Source of the DNA: Patiria miniata
Lineage: Eukaryota > Echinodermata > Asteroidea > Valvatida > Asterinidae
NCBI RefSeq assembly: GCF_015706575.1
Contig: NW_024037074.1
Location: 18,961,334 to 19,025,333 of the forward strand
Direction of reading: 5' to 3'
Length of the DNA stretch: 64,000 nt
Every line of letters begins with the position of its first letter. The first letter of the stretch is position 1. Below are positions 55,001 to 63,526 of the stretch, piece by piece. Under the pieces are notes generated by a model. That model saw only the letters and a program-made list of their open reading frames with translations. It had not been told where the DNA came from and did not search any database. A program made the translations under genes and the position numbers.

Positions 55001-58000
55001 GTCCAATGTGAGTGATTAAAGACTTTCGACAAAACAAAACAGTTAAAGGGTCTATGTGAAATTTTCTTAGGAACACGTTTGGTACAACTTTCGACTCCTC
55101 TTAAACGTATGAAAAACTATCTGACATCCCTTTTAGGTTAATTTAATTAAAACGGGCACTCTTTAAACATTTAAACATTTCTATGCTTTTCCTGATAACT
55201 GAGGAAAGCAGTACTATCTGCCGAACCTTGTGGGCCACTTTGAGTTCCTGTTTGAGAATGTTGACCTGATTGCGAAAGTCCGTCTGCTTGGCTTGGCTCT
55301 TGGCTAGCGAGTCCTGCAGGGTCTTCACCTCGGCCGCCATTGCCTCTGCCTGTGTGAAACACATGATTTTCACTTGCGGTAATAATTGATGATGGAAAAA
55401 ATGTATTTATGAGATTTGTTATCCGGCATGAAAAAAATCTGTCAAACACGAAACAAGATTGCAAAATCCAATCAAATATTGACTGAGTATTATATCCACC
55501 CTTGTTGCATTATTTTCTTCAGGAAATTATAAGCGATCAGCTTCCGTCCAAAAATTGGGCCACTGGTATCAAAAGAACAAAAAGGGCCATGGTCTTACCG
55601 GAATAATTATATATGGTAACAAGCATGTTTTGGCCGCCATTTTCTCAAAAAAGTGATAGCACCCAAAAAGCTGTCACCGCTGCAATGCTATCACATATTT
55701 TCCAACTACAGGGGTGCATACCTTGCCAAAATTCCCAATTTATAAGCATTATTCCCCTCATTTGATACCGGCCAAACCCCCAGGCTGATGACCTATTACT
55801 ATTTTTCTGCAAAACCTCCTGGATAAAAATGGCCTTACTTTGTTCGTCTGCTTGGCAGAAATCACTGCTCTGCAAATTTTACAAACTATTTTATGCATAG
55901 AATAAGTAGTTTGTAGTCATTAAAGGTATAAAGGATCATTTGCTTTTTTGTGCTTTTTGGGGGATTTTTTTGGTTTGAAGTGACAATATTGCTCTTAATC
56001 TTAAGCAAGGTGAATCATAACCAACTTGTTGAAGTTTCAGCTCAGTAGATATTATACATTTTGAGAAAGCAGACTAAAAGTACCGGTATGCACAGCTTTT
56101 GGGATCTCGAAACTAAATTCTATTGCTAACGCACGTACATGTAAAACAAAAACCTGTGTCTGCAGGCACACTTTCTTAAACCACCTTCAATGATTGTTTT
56201 CTTCCAATTAATACCATTTTCAGGCGGAATAATTTCACAGGGTATTTGGTACTAATCCTATCTTCACTTTGAGCAAGGATTTTCTCATTAAATCGGTAAC
56301 AATGTGTATTTATAATAATGTGCATTTATAAAGTGCACGTATCCACCATTATTGGTGCTCAAGTTGCTATATCGTTTTATTACCCTGCTCATTGAGCCCA
56401 TGAAAACATTCCAAAGACAATCTCAGCTCCCTGGGGAGTATACAGCTTGATGCTGCCATTTCTGTGCAAAGCAGCTAAAATCAATCGCAATAACCATCTC
56501 TGCCCTCACAGGTACCCATTAGCTCCTGGGCGGGGAGAAGCAATGAGTGACAAAGTGCCTTGCCCAAGGGCACACGCACCATAACCCCAGGCTGGACTCG
56601 AACCCACAACCTGCAGAATTACCTGCAGACCACAAATTCAATGGTCCGGGTAATTTCAAATGTTACTACACGCCTTTCGTATAGATCTCTGTGAATACTC
56701 TACCTGGTCCTGGGACTGTTCCTTGGTGAGGGCAGATCTCTGGTGGCTGCTCTTTCCTCGGCTCTCCCCATTCTGTGACTGCTGTAAAGCCGCTGCCAAC
56801 TACATTATGGGAAATCAACGTCCAGACACACAACATCATTCAACTGATTCAAACTCTAACAGGGCAATTCAAGCATTGTGACAGGAAGTGTAATATTCGT
56901 GACAGAGTCAATTAACCTTGATATCTAATTAATAATTCAGGGAAATGCTCCAAAACTAATCTCCTTGAATATTACTAGATGATGAATGCAGGCGCGGTTC
57001 TACGGGGGGGCTAGGGGGGCTGTAGCCCCCCCAAATTTTTGTCTAGCCCCCCCAAAATAAATTCTGTAAAAAAAAAAATTGCATTAGCAAAAAGAAGGAT
57101 TGAGATGAACATGCAAACGGTCTCCCCCAAAGAATAAATAGCCGTGACATGGGTGCATTAGTTAATATAGTGTGAATGATTTTAGGATTTTATTGGCGCT
57201 CCCCATTGAAAATATGGCATGCCCCCCCCCCCCCCCCCCCCCCCCCCTATTGATTTTCGGAGGCCTAAGTGTCTGGGAAAAATAACCGGTCAACATTTCA
57301 GCACGCCTCCCCGAAAAAATTATGGATCTACCGTGCTAGCCCCCCAAAATATCGCGCCTGGATGAATGTGTAAGGTTTATTTACTGAGCTCTTAAAACCT
57401 CTGTCAGTGACATTACATAACACTGGAGTCGCCTATTACCATTGTTTCATATTGGGCTTTCCAATCCTAAAATTCCGTCAAAAAGACTTTGACTGCGGTA
57501 CCCACTGCTGTATAAGATTTGAAATGGTAAGAACATCTGCAGTAGTAAACAGGAGGTCCATGGTTCAAGTCCCACCTGAGCAAACTCTTTTTTTTTCCTC
57601 TCACAAACTATAGATAAGCACTGATTTAACGGTGCTCCGATATGAACTACAAGATGCCCATTTGCAAAATCTTGAAACATTTTTTAATCAATCATTGTAT
57701 AATGCCCTGCCTGCTTCATTAGTCCAATAACCAGGGTAACGATGGAGTGTTTACAATCTAAATATCATGCCGTGGTAAAGTGATTCAGTCATTCATTATA
57801 TATCCTAACCCATCGATATATACAAACTGATCTGTTTTATCGTCTGATGGATACCGTAATTTCATTGGTCTAGGACGGCCACGTTTCTGGACAATAAAAA
57901 TGCATGTCACACACTGAGGGTGATATCCATGGGCGTCGCGAGGGGGGGGGGGGGCAAGGGGGGGCACTTGCCCCCCCCCCCCCTGGAAAAGCCACCAAAA

Positions 58001-58674
58001 AAAAAAAAAGGAAGAAAAAAAAAGAAAAAAGAAAGAAAGAAAAAGAGGCGCGAAGACAAAGTGGTGTAAATTTAATGAGTTGGGGGGGAGGGGAAATGTC
58101 CCTGCCCCCCTCTAAAACTGATAAATCAAGAATGTGTTGAGAAATACAAGCATTTTTTGGCCAAAATTGTTTTTGCCCCCTCTAGAAAAAATCCTGGCGA
58201 CGCCCATGGTGATATCGCACTGAACTCATTGCGCGCGCATGTGGAACCTCACAGCGCGATAGCTTCACGTAATGCGAACTGCAACGTCAAACACTCGGTC
58301 TCATGTCCGGCAGGACATCAAAACCTTCAGTTATCAAAGACTACATCCCAGTGATTTAATTTATTTCTCACACAGTAAGTTACAACCGTTTATCTTTTTT
58401 GAGTCATTGGCACGATTTAACAGTTTGCCTTGGGTGCTATGCGCCCCTCGGGTGTGAAAAACGTCATATCCCACATCACAGCAGTCAACAATTGTTAAAT
58501 ATTGCCAGCCCGAGTTGTTGGTTATTTTTGTTACCTCTTTTTCTGTGTCTCTGACTTTACGCATGAGCTGTTTGACTTTCGTCCTATCGCTCTCGAGCTC
58601 CGCCGTCAGTTCGCGATTCTTCTTGGACAGTTCCACTATCTTTGTTGCCGCAGAGTCACTGGCAACACCTCCAC
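42901..58674 (-). CDS. CCDC13: CCDC13, coiled-coil centriolar-satellite protein, 12 exons, 5' end missing
   Basis: Twelve minus-strand exons join in phase to 628 residues ending at TAG 42901-42903. The order and sequence match vertebrate CCDC13 from ATKIVELSKKN through WRGRAQQIL, NKVLANEVKSVK (human NKLLSSEMKTLK), EAKVRQLEETV, WRRQLQQYKSLCQVAEVERD, to RLAIKIDENDALK and KEVFLQGLRQF at the C-terminus. The human protein (about 715 residues) has roughly 120 residues before ATKIVEL; those exons are not seen here. The protein is mostly coiled coil with Ser/Pro-rich linkers in the exons at 50812 and 49629. Known role (vertebrates): PCM1-linked centriolar satellites, ciliogenesis and genome stability. 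One intron has a GC donor and another has a mobile element in its donor; introns also carry several other elements. Confidence 0.94.
43279..43567. mobile_element. CAGGG-ended foldback family, copy B
   Basis: Shares the right arm of the copy in the ZIP 3' UTR (TGATGTGAATGATTCTTGTA, GGGCTTTCATGTCCTAGATT). Its left arm is short, and its right terminus is ACTCGCCCTGTA. It lies in the CCDC13 intron just upstream of the last exon. Confidence 0.8.
44284..44824. repeat. ~540-bp element with inverted ends
   Basis: CATTACGTAAATCTCCCATT at the left and AATGGGAGTTTCACGTAATG at the right are inverse complements. Just inside, TACCTACCGATTTCAG pairs with GAAATCGGTAGGTA. Confidence 0.75.
45306..45601. repeat. 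152-bp tandem pair next to an exact palindrome
   Basis: GGCTTTGTCCCATGGCACAC begins at 45339 and again at 45491, with CCCCGCCCACCTTTGG and TTTGTTCGAGCTAC in both. Just to the left, GTACGTGCAG-TG-CTGCACGTAC is an exact hairpin. Confidence 0.88.
46440..46590 (-). repeat. tRNA-derived SINE
   Basis: The minus strand has GTGGTCCAATGGTTACGG (A-box region), GGGTTCGAATCCTGACGG (B box), then GCAAGGCACTTTACCATTAT, the tail motif also seen in the SINE at 56300. Confidence 0.75.
46673..46924 (-). CDS. CCDC13: CCDC13 exon
   Basis: 84 codon-equivalents, ADDANIKTTEAQASLQELKQ ... WLEKQLGKVKVESGS, Ser/Lys linker, then LDELQTR. Acceptor ACACAG, donor GTACTC; split Arg codons at both ends join neighbours exactly. 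Confidence 0.93.
46966..46987. repeat. Poly-G run
   Basis: About 18 G in a row following GGTATGGC. Several similar G or C runs occur in the window (33470, 41304, 57223). Confidence 0.9.
47294..47784. mobile_element. TTAA-flanked element carrying a palindromic triplet repeat
   Basis: Inverted ends CTCTTTCAGTGCC / GGCACTGAAAGAG between TTAA at 47290-47293 and 47785-47788, a piggyBac-type signature. The left part has three spaced copies of CTCGTACATGTACGAG or a one-base variant. Confidence 0.85.
47970..48357. repeat. MITE-like element with ~45-bp inverted ends
   Basis: GCCGCAAACCTTCCGATTTT..CGTTTCACCGGATCA at the left and TGATCCGGTGAACCGGTAAA..AAGGTGTGCGG at the right pair. Confidence 0.78.
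48475..48606 (-). CDS. CCDC13: CCDC13 exon
   Basis: SMTSASGEGSEEWRRQLQQY, then KSLCQVAEVERDKLMELVQI to QNR, matching human FKALWQAAEVERDRLTEFVT. Acceptor CCCAG, donor GTCAGC, split Arg codon at its end. Confidence 0.95.
49629..49733 (-). CDS. CCDC13: CCDC13 exon (linker)
   Basis: 35 codons of Ser/Gly/Arg-rich linker (QGTRPPSGSRSASKLSNGDG ...), acceptor TCATAG, donor GTGAGT. It is placed by phase and splice sites more than by sequence. Confidence 0.82.
50509..50766. mobile_element. 258-bp MITE with exact ~35-bp inverted ends
   Basis: ATATGGGCAATTCCACGGTT plus ACTCACGTTACATTT at the left has its exact complement at the right end. The left end also folds on itself (GGTTACTCACGTTAC then GTAACGTGAGTAACC). 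A TA target is possible. Confidence 0.88.
50812..50972 (-). CDS. CCDC13: CCDC13 exon (linker)
   Basis: HEQQQQRIQLNGYTDTPPDR, then a Pro/Ser/Arg-rich low-complexity stretch, acceptor TTATCAG, donor GTAACC, leaving two bases of a split Arg codon. A poorly conserved linker, as in vertebrates. Confidence 0.85.
51125..51520. repeat. Purine-rich minisatellite
   Basis: About 400 bp of degenerate 7-14 base units such as GAAAGTGGAATGTGG on the plus strand, almost free of pyrimidine runs. It starts ~60 bp past the donor of the CCDC13 exon at 51582 on the minus strand. Confidence 0.88.
51582..51788 (-). CDS. CCDC13: CCDC13 exon
   Basis: 69 codons, Gln-rich coiled coil ending EAKVRQLEETVQEMSTL, acceptor CCACCAG, donor GTAAGA, phase 0. 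Human has EREAKVRQLELEIGQLN at this point. Confidence 0.93.
51925..52010. repeat. Degenerate CAAGTCCATCACAAGTCC repeat
   Basis: The words GTAGTCAAGTCCATCGCAA and CAAGTCCATCACAAGTCC recur in relatives at 23340-23400, 30785-30820, 31295-31360 and 54340-54495, in both orientations. Confidence 0.6.
52534..52710 (-). CDS. CCDC13: CCDC13 exon
   Basis: 59 codons (KAVLELKALEEDHGKLKEKF ... KHDNELIEALL), acceptor TGTTCAG, donor GTTAGT, phase 0. It matches human KFEGMRSRNKLLSSEMKTLK and GRHDDELIDALM. Confidence 0.95.
53195..53320 (+). repeat. tRNA-derived SINE head
   Basis: GGTGGTCGAGGGGCTAAGG (A box) and GGTCGTGGGTTCATGTCGCA (B box) at tRNA spacing. The anticodon stem is not regular. Confidence 0.6.
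53422..53799 (-). mobile_element. PIF/Harbinger-like MITE inserted in a CCDC13 splice donor
   Basis: 378 bp with GGCC termini and CGGTCTCTGGTCAG-type inner ends, flanked by TAA at 53419-53421 and 53800-53802. It is the same element as 40940-41319, in the opposite direction. The exon begins at 53804, so a single base separates exon and target duplication. Confidence 0.9.
53804..54025 (-). CDS. CCDC13: CCDC13 exon ending at a mobile element
   Basis: 74 codons (VSELNRQLDQFKSRPG ... GRREEQE) including a Gly run. The acceptor is GAGCAG. The donor is GAG|GTTAGG, where the T of GT already belongs to the target duplication of the element at 53422-53799. Confidence 0.92.
54051..54310. mobile_element. 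CAGGG-ended foldback family, copy C
   Basis: Starts CAGGGTGAGTATAAAAAAAA and runs through GTTCTGCATGTAGCACTTTC and TTCTGTCCACGGATCACAAA. It is the complement of copy B. Confidence 0.8.
54512..54616 (-). CDS. CCDC13: CCDC13 exon with GC donor
   Basis: 35 codons (VLVSELGDNVNIQ...SSWRGRAQQILLLQNK), among the best conserved parts. Acceptor GACACAG. The donor reads AACAAG|GCAAGT, a GC-AG intron with otherwise ideal consensus. Confidence 0.95.
55227..55349 (-). CDS. CCDC13: CCDC13 exon
   Basis: 41 codons, AEAMAAEVKTLQDSLAKSQA to LKVAHK, phase 0 at both ends, acceptor CACACAG. The donor GTTCGG is weak but sits exactly where human reads AQK|VLAREVG. Confidence 0.92.
56300..56640 (-). repeat. tRNA-derived SINE, long copy
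   Basis: The minus strand has GGTTGTGGGTTCGAGTCCAG (B box), CCTTGGGCAAGGCACTTTGT, then a ~250-bp body to GTGCACTTTATAAATGCACA. It is one of the better preserved SINEs here. Confidence 0.75.
56704..56799 (-). CDS. CCDC13: CCDC13 exon
   Basis: 32 codons (LAAALQQSQNGESRGKSSHQ...), acceptor ATGTAG, donor GTAGAG, phase 0 at both ends. It continues the helix from DTEKE in line with human ELQTALTRLS. The polar middle is less conserved. Confidence 0.85.
56989..57360 (+). mobile_element. hAT-like MITE with exact 8-bp target duplication (second family)
   Basis: CAGGCGCGGTTCTACGGGG at the left and CGCGCCTG at the right, flanked by GATGAATG at 56981-56988 and 57361-57368. Long G and C runs inside. A truncated relative lies at 19081-19368. 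Confidence 0.9.
57515..57600 (+). repeat. tRNA-like SINE head
   Basis: AAATGGTAAGAACATCTGC and GGTCCATGGTTCAAGTCCCA (B box) followed by a T run. Degenerate. Confidence 0.5.
57928..58208 (+). mobile_element. hAT-like MITE copy 2 with exact 8-bp target duplication
   Basis: Same termini (CATGGGCGTCGCGAGG / GGCGACGCCCATG) and interior as 31371-31642, flanked by GTGATATC at 57920-57927 and 58209-58216. Confidence 0.92.
58535..58674 (-). CDS. CCDC13: CCDC13 exon (first in window)
   Basis: Acceptor TTTAAG, donor GTAACA. Encodes ASDSAATKIVELSKKNRELT and onward to DTEKE, a basic/acidic coiled coil. It enters in a split codon, so at least one more coding exon lies upstream. Confidence 0.93.
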
Positions 58675-59954
58675 CTTAAAAAAAATCACAAACAGGAAAA
58701 ATATTCAAGATGAAGAATTCTTTATAATAGTTTAATTGCATCAAATTAGGTTTTGCCCTTCATAATAGTTTAATTGCACCTAAAGGACCGATGCAATAAA
58801 ATTAGAACTCCATCAGAATGCATTTTTGCCAGATAAGAGCGTTTTAAACAGAAAGCTCATCAAATGAAAAGCTTTTTGAAAATGCACATAGCCATGAGGC
58901 TTTCTACATTTTAAATATTTTTGCTTTTTGGAACTTTATTATTACTTATAAAATAAGGTTTTTATCAGCGATTTCAAGGAAATTGCAAGCCTGCTTACTG
59001 CATGTATATGGAGAAAGGACCAATGTTTTTAATCCATGGGGGGTCACTTTCCCCCAAAACAGTCTAACTCTTTCAAAATGTATTGCTTTTTGTAACATCA
59101 ATCCCAGACAATTTGAAAAAAAATTCTAAAATATTAACATTTATGAAAGTTTCAGGTCCTCAAAATTAAATTTTATTGGAACAAATGATTATATCCGCCA
59201 AGAACGTTTACTTATGCTACTTCTATTAGCATACAAGTATCATTCCTAGCGAAGTGCAAAGCAACTTCATTTTGTGCCTACAATTATCTAGTAAAAGCAA
59301 TAAAGAATGACTAATGGGTCTAGTGAGTCAACACACTATGATAGCAATACATCACGTTCGCCGAAACGAAGCAAAGTCATACAGACTACAGTCCATCTTT
59401 CTCATTCTTTAATTAACTGGCAGAGGAAAAAAACTGTGTTTGACGCAGCCAAAACTGGCTCGTCGATCACTAGAGCATCTTGCAAACCGGTCCTTAGTGA
59501 AAGCGATTCCGCCTGGCGAGTGCTCATCCGGCTTGCTACACACACATGAAGGTTCAAGTGATCATGATAAAAGGTGCGGCTCCGAAGCTGCAACATTGAT
59601 GCCATAAATGTAGCAGTTCAATATCCTCAGAGAAAACAAACTGATGCAGTGAGCTTTTTGGAGATGGTCCAAGTTCAGCTTCAAAGACTTCGGGGGAGAA
59701 CTGCGGCAGAATAATTTTTGTGAAGGATCTGGCAATCAATTTCAGATGGACTGTTGTGCGACTCTGCTGCCTTTCTTGAATTCATCATACGTGTGTACGG
59801 TAAACATCAAGCATGGTCACTTTAGTCATCTACTCAAAGATAATACAAGTACCATTGACTACTCTTGACTTTGGAGATTGTCGACCCCAATAGTTTTATG
59901 GTTGCTTTGGTTGATCACCGCAACCATTTCTGAGGAGATAAAAATCGTCACAAA
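58675..59954. other. Region between CCDC13 and GPCR D
   Basis: AT-rich and without a recognised exon. The missing CCDC13 N-terminus (human KERDFEIKHLKKKIEED) was looked for on the minus strand and not seen. The right third should include the promoter of GPCR D. Confidence 0.5.
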
Positions 59955-60845
59955 ATGGAAAATGTAACAGAGCAGTACGATTTTCTTGCATCTACAGACT
60001 CTGGATACGAGACCATCGACAAAACCACACATAACACAGTGCATGCTTGTGTGGTGGGCTTCATCTCAATTGCTTGCCTCATATTGAACTTGTTTTCTCT
60101 TCTGGTGTTGCACCGCATACATGACATGCATGACGTCACTAAGCTGCTGGTGGTAGCCCTAACGATCACCGATGTTGGAGTGGGCTTCTTCGGTCTTCTT
60201 ACTGCGATTCTCATTCACGATGTCAGTAAAGCTGGCCTAAGCAACGTGGCTGCATTTTTTCAGCTACTGGGGTTGTGCATTCTGGCAATGATAACCTTGG
60301 TCCAGTACGTTGCGGTCTCCAAACCTCTACAACTGCCAACTCTAGTAACCAAAAGACGAGCTTATATTGGCATGGCATTCGCAACTTTACTCTGCCTTGT
60401 TCTTTACACTTGCGAAATGTGCGACGATTACATGGAGATCCCATCCCTTACCCAATTACTCAAGAGTTATTACATTATTTTCATAGCTTTCTTTTTGGTG
60501 AGTGTTATTGTCCTGTACGTGAAATTGCTTTTGATTGCCAGGCATCAGGCACGGCGTATAGCGGCAGCTGAGATCAATGCTGAAGATGCACAGGTTCAGC
60601 TGCATCGCTCAAATGTCAAATCTCTCAAAACGTTTCTGTTGATCACAGGCACTGTCTGTGTCACTTGGCTGCCCTCGGTTACCCTGTTGAGTCAGACTGA
60701 AGATTCTAACAATGTATATGTCTACATCGCATTTGAGAGTCTGCGTTACAGCAATTCCTGGCTCAACACAGTCATCTACTCCTGGAGGAACGAAGCTTTC
60801 AGGAAGGCCGCTTTGAAGCTCATTTGTCGGAAAGGCAGACAGTGA
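59955..60845 (+). CDS. Intronless rhodopsin-type GPCR (paralogue D)
   Basis: 296 residues, MENVTEQYDF start, intact. It has [18 protein letters not shown] (N1.50), LTITDVGVG (D2.50), TLVQYVAVSKPLQ where R3.50 itself is replaced by Gln, then [26 protein letters not shown], and [13 protein letters not shown] in TM7. The third loop is nearly base-for-base the same as copy A although they lie 53 kb apart in opposite orientation. The VQY change breaks the most conserved activation residue of class A receptors, so its signalling could differ. It lies opposite in orientation to CCDC13. Confidence 0.93.
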   Translation: MENVTEQYDFLASTDSGYETIDKTTHNTVHACVVGFISIACLILNLFSLLVLHRIHDMHDVTKLLVVALTITDVGVGFFGLLTAILIHDVSKAGLSNVAAFFQLLGLCILAMITLVQYVAVSKPLQLPTLVTKRRAYIGMAFATLLCLVLYTCEMCDDYMEIPSLTQLLKSYYIIFIAFFLVSVIVLYVKLLLIARHQARRIAAAEINAEDAQVQLHRSNVKSLKTFLLITGTVCVTWLPSVTLLSQTEDSNNVYVYIAFESLRYSNSWLNTVIYSWRNEAFRKAALKLICRKGRQ

Positions 60846-62319
60846 TGGTCACCATATACTGAATCAACTCTGAGGAACCCAAATACGACTGTGACAAGCC
60901 TGTTACTGTCATATATTGATGAGGGTATTTATCGACGCCTTAACATGGAGTTATCAGTAAAAAAAAGTGGGGGGACCATGAAAACCTGCAACTTTCCAGA
61001 TGCTAGACTAAGGAGAACTACAGCAGGGAAGTTAAGAGTAGTACGGTAAAGCATGTTGCTTGAAGGAATGAACACGTGCATATTTATGTATAAACACTGC
61101 ACATACACTTCTTTCCGCCCAAGTGGAAAAAAACAAACATGTGCATTGGGTACCCGTCCACCGAATTTCAGGCCAGATTGCGGTGCTGAATCATGCCTGG
61201 CTTCAGTGTGGCTGAATCCTGCGTAATATACAAATACACATGTAATTACAATTTGGGGGCTAATCATCCTTACTCGCAGATGAGAAGCTGAATTGCGAAG
61301 GACGCGGCAAACATGGCCAATCCAAAGGAATGTAAAGGAACCTTAGGCAGCCGCCATACGACCCATCTCTGACCACGGAGCACAGCCAGAGATCGAAAGT
61401 GTTGACTTTTGTGGAGGGAGGAACAGCCCAGAGAAAAACCCTTGTGGCACAGGAGAGAATCAATGAACAACTCTAATCACATATGGTCCAAGCGCTTTAC
61501 GCACTAGCCACTCATGCCAAATGATAGGTTTGATTACATACCAGCTATTGCTGAATTATGATTATTTGAACAAGCGCAATTCACTGTACGAGGCCCAAGG
61601 TTGCTGGTGAGAAATAGTCAAGCAATGACACATCACTGTTCATTTGAAGCAAATTGATTGGTAGTCTGTATAATTATATCTAAGCATGCGTGAAGTCATT
61701 TCATTCCCAAATCAGGACTAAGATTGTGATTTGTCAATTTTGATGCCTCGTTTTTGTAATACAACCTGTACAAAAATGCTACTCATCGTGGGCGTGATGT
61801 TTATGCATTACGCGCATAGAGAAGGCGCCTGCTGATTGGTCAGTTTCTCACGGCCATTACGCAGTCTAGTTGCATATTTAATTGCCGAATCTGTTTCATA
61901 TAACAGACAATGGTCGGCTTCACCAGAGCCAGGGTCTATTACATAGATTAATTGACGGGCGGCACAGAGTTGTAAATGGTTTCTGTCCAAGGTTGCTGTT
62001 CAAGACATTAATAAAACTGACGACGCAGTAAATGTCAAACTGTCAATAAGGAACATAGTGCTGACTGAAAACGTTGTTGTCTGAAACTTATTACCTTGAG
62101 ATGGAACGAGTGAGCTGCTCATTAAGAAGCCAACTGCGTGTCAACAATGAATTTCCTCGGATGCAGTGTTCTTGTTACAGCGCGGAGACGAGTGCAATGA
62201 ATCGCGTCTGAATCACAATGAATCACCATTCCCATACGGACGAATACACACTGCTTTTAATAAAGAAAGCATTGTATTTGAAAATGTATCAATTAACATA
62301 GTGGCACGCACCGTCACTG

Positions 62320-62590
62320 CTACTTTAATAAAAGATTATTTATTTTCACCTGGCTTGTTTGAGCGAGTTACCATTTGCCAACTGCCGACCGCATCCACTT
62401 AAGTGCCGATACTGGGCGGATATTGGTACCACTGTGAGCATTTGGCAAAGGAAAATTTACAGCCAAACTTGTCGCGCAACTACCGACAGCATTCAAAGCA
62501 ATCACACTCACTGTTAGGCAGTCACTTCATCAGCGCAAGTTGGAAACAGCATCAAAAGCTATCATATCAATGTACCTATACGCTGTAAGT
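62320..62590 (+). promoter_or_regulatory. Conserved block upstream of GPCR E
   Basis: Counterpart of 8570-8800 (see there), about 0.9-1.2 kb before the receptor start. It is not coding: the frames in the two copies do not agree. Confidence 0.55.
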
Positions 62591-63294
62591 CAAATTTCGC
62601 TTCGCTTTGACGTTGTGTCACACTTTGGAGGGAGTATTCAAGGGCGGCTGAGGTTTTGACACAGATCAGTGTACATTTAATCGAAACATGATGTATTTGA
62701 GATTGACTGGCAGTGTGTGCATGCTCCTTGTTAATGCTCTGACTGCGTGTCAACAGAGAGCTCGTTCCTCCAATCACGCCAAACTGCATTTGATGATGCA
62801 GTCTTCTTGTCATGATCACAGAGACTGTACACGGTTATCAGGTCTCAGTGTGCATCTGTACTTGGTGTCAAATACCCACTTGGGTGAGACACTGGAAGAG
62901 CAATTCTAACAGCACAGCTCTGGAAACCACTTGATGATCTGGTAAAATTCACATGGATTAACACTTTATTGGATGGCAGGTTGGAAGTCTGGGATGCACC
63001 TGGAGTGAAATTCATCAGCTGAAATTGACAGATGCACGATTCATGTAACTCTTGATTATCAATACATAGCATATGTAAATAACACCGGTACGAGCTTGAA
63101 ATATCTGCAGTATACACCAATATTTCACCAGTTCAACCAGAATCGAGGAACTATGTATCAACTGAATGCAGGAACAATTAGCAGTCAAGTGTTATAGAAC
63201 TGATGATCCAACATAACCCGGCTATTTTGCTAGGAACCTTCCCAAGTTCCTCCAAAGTCCGCCACTGTCCAGAAGATTCAGTAAAACAATTCCA

Positions 63295-63350
63295 AGATTG
63301 CTCTGTTGGGACTTGAACCCATGACCACCTTCTTACTGGTGAACTGTGAC
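63295..63350 (-). repeat. tRNA-like SINE fragment
   Basis: The minus strand has GGTCATGGGTTCAAGTCCCA, a clear B box, preceded by an irregular anticodon region. Confidence 0.45.
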
Positions 63351-63526
63351 CACTTAAAACTGTGTCAGGATTTGATGGAATTCAATGACACATGTGCAAG
63401 AATTTGAAACAAATTCTACACTTTGTTCTTACATTTATCTGGGACCAAGAGCTTTCTTTCCTTAGTTTGGTCAAGTGCCCGGCAAGCCCAGTTCTACCTC
63501 AACACAGAATATCTCAGCCTTTTAAA

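Larger units (their letters stand above)
60846..63526. other. Spacer between GPCR D and GPCR E
   Basis: No recognised coding region. It contains a degenerate SINE-type tail at about 61370-61515 (CCCAGAGAAAAACCC, GCGCTTTACGCACTAGCCAC), the conserved upstream block at 62320-62590, and a tRNA-like fragment at 63295-63350 (minus). Confidence 0.5.

Noticed and set aside
60140-60150. TGACGTCA CRE-like palindrome in every receptor copy
   Set aside because: It lies in codons for His-Asp-Val-Thr in the TM1-TM2 loop and is shared because the coding tract is shared; there is no reason to call it an enhancer.
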